Notes under the pieces: generated by a model
What the model was told of the DNA's origin: nothing
What the model saw: only the letters and a program-made list of their open reading frames with translations
The model's database searches: none
Shown here: piece by piece, positions 13,366-17,871 of the stretch
Position numbering within the stretch: the stretch's first letter is position 1
How the letters are laid out: each line of letters begins with the position of its first letter
Translations under genes and position numbers: made by a program
Origin: a bacterium
GTDB taxonomy: Bacteria; Ratteibacteria; UBA8468; B48-G9; JAFGKM01
Length of the DNA stretch: 17,871 bases
Reading direction: 5' to 3'
Assembly (NCBI GenBank): GCA_026416755.1
Contig: JAOAEP010000159.1
Location: 1 to 17,871 of the forward strand

Positions 13366-14544
13366 ATGGCAAAAATTATAACTTTTGGTTGTAAAGTTAA
13401 TCAATATGAAAGCCAATTAATAAAAGAAAACGTTGAAAAAAATAAAAATTTTGAGAGTGAAGATATTTATATTATAAATTCATGCTGTGTAACTGAAAAA
13501 GCAGAAAAAGAGGTAATAAAAGAAATTAGAAAATTATTAAAAAAAGGGAAAAAAATATATTTAACAGGATGCCTTACAAAAAAAAATGGAAATTTTCAGG
13601 GGCTTAAAGATGTAATTATTGTAAACAAAGAATTTTTTTATAAATTTAAAAATAAGATTGAATATTTTAATGGACATACAAGAGGTTTTATAAAAATAGA
13701 AGATGGATGTGAAAATTTCTGCAGTTATTGTATTATTCCTTATATAAGAGGGAAAGTAAAAAGTAGAAAAGAAGATGAAATTATTGAAGAGATAAAATGT
13801 CTTGGCAAAAATGGATATAAAGAGATTGTTCTAACTGGAATAGACCTTGGTGCATATGGAAAAGATACAGGTGAAAACTTAATTAACCTTTTGGAGAGAA
13901 TTGAGAATATTGAAGAAATTAAGAGAGTAAGATTAAGTTCTATTGAAATTTATTATATCAATGAAACTTTTATTGATTCTATTAAAAAAATAAAGAAACT
14001 TTGTCCTCATTTCCATATTCCTCTTCAAAGTGGTTCAGACAGAATTTTAAATTTAATGGGAAGAAGATATAAATTTATAGATTATTTTGAGAAAATTAAA
14101 ATGATTAGAGATAAAATAGAAAAAGTTACTTTTACAACAGATATTATGGTTGGTTTTCCCGGAGAAAAAGAAGAGGACTTTGAAAAAACATGTATTGCAA
14201 TTGAAAAAATAAATTTTTTAAAAGTTCACATATTCCCATATTCTGAAAGAGAAAATACACTTTCTATTAATTTACCTGACAAAATGGATGAGAATTTGAA
14301 AAAAGAAAGAGTAAAAAAAATTCAAAAAATTTCAAATATTTCAAGTAAAAAAGTAAAAGAAAAATTTATAGGAGAAAAATTAAATGTTCTTTTTGAAAGG
14401 AAAAAGGGAAGTTTTTGGGAAGGATACTCAGAAAATTATATACCTATACTTGTAAATTCAAATGAAAATTTAAAAAATCAAATTTTACCTGTTAAACCAA
14501 TTAAGATTTTAAAAAACTTTTTATTGGCGGATATAATAAAATAA
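13366..14544 (+). CDS. mtaB: MtaB-type tRNA methylthiotransferase (radical SAM)
   Basis: 392 residues. The N-terminal methylthiotransferase domain carries the three cluster cysteines C9 (GCKVNQYES), C40 (NSCCVT) and C69 (TGC). The radical SAM motif is C115-x3-C119-x2-C122 in GCENFCSYCIIPYIRGK, and TTDIMVGFPGE follows. The GCKVNQYES signature favours MtaB over MiaB and RimO. MtaB converts N6-threonylcarbamoyladenosine at tRNA position 37 to its 2-methylthio form. The protein is somewhat shorter than typical members (around 430-450); the N-terminal domain is compact and the C-terminal TRAM-like segment (about 335-392) is reduced. It starts 1 base after the glycosyltransferase stop without a clear Shine-Dalgarno. 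No functional link to the sugar genes is apparent. Confidence 0.88.
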   Translation: MAKIITFGCKVNQYESQLIKENVEKNKNFESEDIYIINSCCVTEKAEKEVIKEIRKLLKKGKKIYLTGCLTKKNGNFQGLKDVIIVNKEFFYKFKNKIEYFNGHTRGFIKIEDGCENFCSYCIIPYIRGKVKSRKEDEIIEEIKCLGKNGYKEIVLTGIDLGAYGKDTGENLINLLERIENIEEIKRVRLSSIEIYYINETFIDSIKKIKKLCPHFHIPLQSGSDRILNLMGRRYKFIDYFEKIKMIRDKIEKVTFTTDIMVGFPGEKEEDFEKTCIAIEKINFLKVHIFPYSERENTLSINLPDKMDENLKKERVKKIQKISNISSKKVKEKFIGEKLNVLFERKKGSFWEGYSENYIPILVNSNENLKNQILPVKPIKILKNFLLADIIK

Positions 14545-14561
14545 AAAAGGAGAAATTTAAA

Positions 14562-14735
14562 ATGAAAGGGATTTACTTAATTATTGGATTTCTATTACTT
14601 GGTAGTGGCATCTTTCTTACATTTAAACCTCGCCTTACATACGAGAAAGAATCAACTTCTGATATTATAGCAGTCGCAGGAATAATATTAATGATACTGG
14701 GAATTGTAATACTTCTTTCTCCTTTTATAAGATAA
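14562..14735 (+). CDS. Small two-helix membrane protein (57 residues)
   Basis: ATG at 14562 follows a clear Shine-Dalgarno AAGGAG (14547-14552) at 9 bases, and the frame runs 57 codons to TAA. The product has helix 1 (about 4-21, GIYLIIGFLLLGSGIFLT), a short charged loop (KPRLTYEKESTSD) and helix 2 (about 35-53, IIAVAGIILMILGIVILL). It begins 17 bases after mtaB and probably ends that transcript. Glycine-rich spacing within both helices is typical of packed hairpins. I do not recognise a family. The strong ribosome site plus the coherent two-helix pattern argue for a real gene. Confidence 0.7.
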   Translation: MKGIYLIIGFLLLGSGIFLTFKPRLTYEKESTSDIIAVAGIILMILGIVILLSPFIR

Positions 14736-14736
14736 T

Positions 14737-15306
14737 TCAAACATGAATTGAAGGAGAAATTAAGGTTAGAACTTCTGTCCTCGTTCTTAAATCCCTTAAA
14801 AAAATCCCTCTCATTGCACTTGTTATTATCTTTGTCCCTGGTTTTTTAATCCCTCTCATTATCATACACATATGTTCTGCTTCAATAATAGCCATTGCTC
14901 CTTGAGGAATTAATACATTCATAATTATATCAACTATTTGATTTGTCATTCTCTCTTGAAGTTGAGGTCTCTTTGATAAAACATCAACCAGTCTGGCTAT
15001 TTTACTTATTCCAACAACATTATTCCCATCAGGAATATATGCCACATGTGCTTTACCAAAAAATGGTAAAAAATGGTGTTCACATATAGAATAGAAATTT
15101 ATATCTTTCACAAGAACAAGTTCATTAAAATCTTCTTTAAAAACTTTTCCAAGAACCTTTTTTGGGTCTATATCAATTCCATAAAAAATTTCTGAATACA
15201 TTTTAGCAACTCTTTTTGGTGTATCCTTCATCTTTTTCTTATCTATATTTTCACCCAGTCCCTCTATAATAAGTTCCATACCTTTTTCTATTTTTGTTAT
15301 ATCCAT
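14737..15306 (-). CDS. folE: GTP cyclohydrolase I
   Basis: 189 residues, usual length. Zinc ligands C75 and H78 in SICEHHFLPFFGKAHVAYIP and C147 in HMCMIMRG are present, as are the GTP-contact region GISKIARLVD (99-108), RPQLQERMT (113-121) and TSAMRG (162-167). The enzyme makes 7,8-dihydroneopterin triphosphate for folate, and in some bacteria for queuosine or biopterin. Its ATG lies 1 base after the ftsH stop; the ribosome site AAAGGAG is within the last ftsH codons, so translation is coupled to ftsH. Its stop is 1 base from the convergent small membrane-protein gene. Confidence 0.96.
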   Translation of the reverse strand: MDITKIEKGMELIIEGLGENIDKKKMKDTPKRVAKMYSEIFYGIDIDPKKVLGKVFKEDFNELVLVKDINFYSICEHHFLPFFGKAHVAYIPDGNNVVGISKIARLVDVLSKRPQLQERMTNQIVDIIMNVLIPQGAMAIIEAEHMCMIMRGIKKPGTKIITSAMRGIFLRDLRTRTEVLTLISPSIHV

Positions 15307-15307
15307 T

Positions 15308-17110
15308 TCATTTCTCCTTTCTAATTCCTAATATCTCATCTATTTCTTCTGATGTTAGTGTCTCTTTTTCTAAAAGTGCATTTACAAGTATATCCAGTTT
15401 ATCTCTGTTTTTTAAAATTATTTCTTTTGCTCTTTCTTCTGCCTCTTCAAGAATTTTCTTTATTTCTCTATCAATTTCTCTTGATGTCTCTTCACTAAAT
15501 TCTCTTTGTTGCACAAGGTCTCTCCCAAGAAAAACTGCTTCATGTTGTCTAAAACTTATTGGCCCTAATTCACTCATACCCCATTCACAAACCATTTTTC
15601 TTGCTATCTCAGTAGCAATTCTTAAATCATTTTCACTCCCTGTAAACTTTTTTCCAAAAACGATTTCCTCAGTTGCTCTTCCTGCAAGAAGTGCTGCAAG
15701 TGAATTTTTATAATAAACATCACTTTCAAGAAATCTATCTTTATCAGGTAATATATGAGTAATCCCAAGTGCTTGACCCCTTGGTATAATTGTAACTTTA
15801 TGAACTGGATAAACTTCTGGTAAACTCTTTTGAACAAGGGTATGGCCTGCTTCATGATAAGCAATAATCTTTCTTTCTTCTTCACTTACATACAAACTTT
15901 TTCTTTCAACTCCCATTAAAACCTTATCTTTGGCTTCTTCAAAATCTAATTTATCAATTTTATCTTTCCCTTTTCTGGCTGCAAGAAGTGCTGCCTCATT
16001 AACTATATTAGCAAGATCTGCTCCAGAAAGTCCTGGTGTTGCTCTTGCTATTAAAGAAAGGTCTACAGAACTATCAAGTGGTTTGTTTTTTGTATGAACT
16101 TTTAATATTTTTTCTCTTGCTTTCACATCAGGAAGTGTAACCACAACAGTTCTATCAAACCTTCCAGGTCTTGTTAAAGCAGGATCTAAAACATCGGGTC
16201 TATTTGTTGCTGCCATTACAATTATTCCTTCATCTGTTTGAAATCCATCCATTTCTACAAGTAATTGATTTAATGTCTGTTCTCTTTCATCATGCCCACC
16301 ACCAAGGCCAGCAAATCTTTGTCTTCCAACTGCATCAATTTCATCAATAAAAATGATACATGGTGCAAGTCGTTTTGCTTGTCTAAAAAGGTCTCTTACT
16401 CTTGCTGCTCCAACTCCTACAAACATCTCAACAAAATCAGAACCACTCATACCAAGAAATGGAACCCCTGCTTCTCCTGCGACTGCTTTAGCAAGAAGTG
16501 TCTTTCCTGTTCCTGGAGGGCCGATTAAAAGAACTCCTTTAGGTATTTTACCTCCTAGTTTTTGAAATTTCTTTGGATTTTTCAAAAACTCAATTATTTC
16601 CTTTAATTCTTCCTTTGCCTCTTCACATCCAGCCACATCTTCAAAAGTTATTTTATTTTTTGGATTTGGTATGATTGGTGTACTTTTTGCAAAAGACATA
16701 ACTCTATTTCTTTCAAGATTTGCCTGTCTCACAAAAAGCCAAAAAATAAAGAAAAATATTAAAGCAGGAAATAGATAGGGCACAATTTCTAATAGTAAGT
16801 TCCCTGGTTCATATTTAAAGGATACATTATTCTCAATTAAAATCTTATTTAAATCTGGATCTTCTCCTAAATAAGTATAAAAATTTCTTCCATCCTTCAA
16901 TTTACCATAAACAATATTCTTTCTTATTATTAACACTCCTTCAATATTTCCTTTTTTAACTTCATTTATAAAGTCACTATAAATCAATGATATTCTTCTC
17001 CCCTCAATTTCAGAAAGTTTTAAAAGAGCAAAAATAAATATGCCTATAATTATCCAGAACATAAAACCTTTTAAAATATTTAAATTTCCCTTTTTATCCT
17101 TTGGTTCCAT
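15308..17110 (-). CDS. ftsH: ATP-dependent zinc metalloprotease FtsH
   Basis: 600 residues, full length. TM1 about 13-31, a short external domain (32-107), TM2 about 109-127, then AAA+ with Walker A GPPGTGKT (197-204), pore loop FVEMFVGVG (226-234), Walker B FIDEID (254-259) and the SRH TNRPDVLDPALTRPGRFDR (302-320). The zinc protease site is HEAGH (419-423) with third ligand D495, and a coiled-coil-like acidic tail follows (540-590). It degrades membrane and regulatory proteins. The ATG overlaps the upstream thiE reading frame by 31 bases. The best Shine-Dalgarno, AGGAGG (17129-17124), lies an unusually long 13 bases away, so initiation may rely on coupling. No other start codon fits better. 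Confidence 0.97.
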   Translation of the reverse strand: MEPKDKKGNLNILKGFMFWIIIGIFIFALLKLSEIEGRRISLIYSDFINEVKKGNIEGVLIIRKNIVYGKLKDGRNFYTYLGEDPDLNKILIENNVSFKYEPGNLLLEIVPYLFPALIFFFIFWLFVRQANLERNRVMSFAKSTPIIPNPKNKITFEDVAGCEEAKEELKEIIEFLKNPKKFQKLGGKIPKGVLLIGPPGTGKTLLAKAVAGEAGVPFLGMSGSDFVEMFVGVGAARVRDLFRQAKRLAPCIIFIDEIDAVGRQRFAGLGGGHDEREQTLNQLLVEMDGFQTDEGIIVMAATNRPDVLDPALTRPGRFDRTVVVTLPDVKAREKILKVHTKNKPLDSSVDLSLIARATPGLSGADLANIVNEAALLAARKGKDKIDKLDFEEAKDKVLMGVERKSLYVSEEERKIIAYHEAGHTLVQKSLPEVYPVHKVTIIPRGQALGITHILPDKDRFLESDVYYKNSLAALLAGRATEEIVFGKKFTGSENDLRIATEIARKMVCEWGMSELGPISFRQHEAVFLGRDLVQQREFSEETSREIDREIKKILEEAEERAKEIILKNRDKLDILVNALLEKETLTSEEIDEILGIRKEK

Positions 17111-17871
17111 CCTTTTTTTATTTCCTCCTTTAATTTCTTTATTACTTCTTCAGGTCTATTAGAACTTTCAACTACATTTATTACTGCTATACCATCTGCT
17201 CCTTTTTCAATTACTTCTTTTGCATTTTCTATATTTATACCTCCAATTCCTATTATTGGTATAGTAATATATTTTTTTAAATCTTTAAATATTCCAGTTC
17301 CTATTGGTTTTTTTTCTGGCTTTGTCTTTGATTTAAAAATTGACCCTATTGCAACATAATCTATATCTTTATTTTTTAGTTTTTTGACGTCTAAAATTTT
17401 AGATGTTGATACTCCTATAATCTTTTCTGGGATTATTTTTCTCACCTCTTCAACTTCTAAATCATTTTGTCCGATATGAAGCCCATCACTTTCACATAAA
17501 ATAGAAATATCAACTCTATCATTAATTATATATATTATCTCATCAGGGATAATTTTTTTCAAATACTTTGCTATTTTTAAAAAAAACTTTATATTTTCTC
17601 CTTTATATCTCAATTGGATTAAATCCGGCTTTTCTTTTATAACACTTTCTGAGAATTTCAAAAATTCTTTTTCATTTTCTTTAAGATTAAGAATGACATA
17701 TAAAGATGGAGGTTTTATTTTTTTTCTATGAATTTTTGTAATAACTTCTTTCTCTATTTCATAAATTTCAAACCTTAATTGATGAAAAATAGAGGAAAGT
17801 TCTGGTTTTATAACTTTTGAATATTCTTCTAAAACTCTCATTGATTCTTCAACTCTAAAAAAATTCGTCTC
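17080..17871 (-). CDS. thiE: ThiD2-ThiE fusion: HMP-P kinase (end) plus thiamine-phosphate synthase, cut at right edge
   Basis: The frame is open through the window edge: codons before the ATG at 17841 read ETNFFRVEES, which continues smoothly into MRVLEEYSKVIK. NFFRVEESMRVLEEYSK followed by LRFEIYEIEK matches the second half of the ThiD2 domain found fused to ThiE in cyanobacteria and others, so the ATG at 17841 is internal and at least 263 residues are visible. The ThiE barrel (about 55-263 of the visible part) shows LIQLRYKG, INDRVDI, DGLHIGQNDL, IGVSTSK, VAIGSIFKSKTKPEKKPIG and IGIGGI. ThiD2 phosphorylates HMP-phosphate and ThiE joins HMP-PP to thiazole phosphate. Its end overlaps ftsH by 31 bases, placing thiE, ftsH and folE in one transcript. 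Confidence 0.9.
   Translation of the reverse strand, partial: ETNFFRVEESMRVLEEYSKVIKPELSSIFHQLRFEIYEIEKEVITKIHRKKIKPPSLYVILNLKENEKEFLKFSESVIKEKPDLIQLRYKGENIKFFLKIAKYLKKIIPDEIIYIINDRVDISILCESDGLHIGQNDLEVEEVRKIIPEKIIGVSTSKILDVKKLKNKDIDYVAIGSIFKSKTKPEKKPIGTGIFKDLKKYITIPIIGIGGINIENAKEVIEKGADGIAVINVVESSNRPEEVIKKLKEEIKKGWNQRIKREI

Noticed and set aside
14734..14749. AATTCA-AACA-TGAATT hairpin at the small-protein/folE junction as a bidirectional terminator
   Set aside because: Six A/T-rich pairs, no T-run on either side and it lies inside the folE end; too weak in such AT-rich DNA.
15294..15713. Plus-strand open frame of 139 codons opposite ftsH/folE
   Set aside because: Serine- and leucine-rich translation typical of antisense to an AT-rich coding gene; ftsH codons are clearly the real ones.
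1..17871. CRISPR array, tRNA/rRNA, transposon ends, toxin-antitoxin or defence genes
   Set aside because: No regularly spaced repeats, cloverleaf sequence, transposase motif or terminal inverted repeats were seen; all long frames are accounted for by the listed genes.

Overview
This is a strongly AT-rich, gene-dense stretch of bacterial chromosome. It has standard-code genes, Shine-Dalgarno sites of the AGGAGG type before some genes, and sigma70-like promoters. I see no phage, transposon, CRISPR array, tRNA or rRNA. The gene set is compatible with an uncultured thermophile-like or candidate-phylum bacterium related to the PVC/Omnitrophota area: a planctomycete-style FAD oxidoreductase, a ThiD2-ThiE fusion, a TMTC-like glycosyltransferase, a membrane spermidine-synthase-like protein and a translin homologue. 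The placement is a weak inference; no marker here is decisive.

Layout: (a) 1-439 (-) is the N-terminus of a TMTC/GT-C glycosyltransferase cut by the window edge, divergent from a membrane spermidine-synthase-like gene (477-2510, +). (b) 2613-4216 (+) is an htpX-larB pair sharing one base, behind a near-consensus promoter and an inverted repeat. (c) 4189-5251 (-) is a two-gene overlapping operon: a YacP-type NYN ribonuclease followed by a translin/TRAX homologue. (d) 5364-8358 (+) holds an FAD-dependent oxidoreductase and an SDR dehydrogenase. (e) 8367-9890 (-) is a ComM/YifB AAA+ ATPase. (f) 10055-14544 (+) is a very tight operon of an NDP-sugar pyrophosphorylase, a two-domain GT4-type glycosyltransferase and the tRNA methylthiotransferase MtaB, followed by a 57-residue two-helix membrane protein (14562-14735). 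(g) 14737-17871 (-) is a coupled operon of thiD2-thiE (running off the right edge), ftsH and folE.

How they work together: most genes are housekeeping (membrane-protein quality control by HtpX and FtsH, thiamine, pterin/folate, tRNA modification, DNA processing by ComM, nickel-pincer cofactor by LarB). The more unusual parts are the translin plus NYN ribonuclease pair, the GT4 enzyme whose EX7E motif is replaced and which carries a fused C-terminal helical domain, the degenerate spermidine-synthase-like membrane protein, and genes whose promoters sit so close to the start codon that leaderless transcripts are predicted. Convergent gene ends abut or overlap with no recognisable intrinsic terminator. 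No non-coding stretch reaches 300 bases; the longest is 9891-10054 (164 bp), a divergent promoter region.
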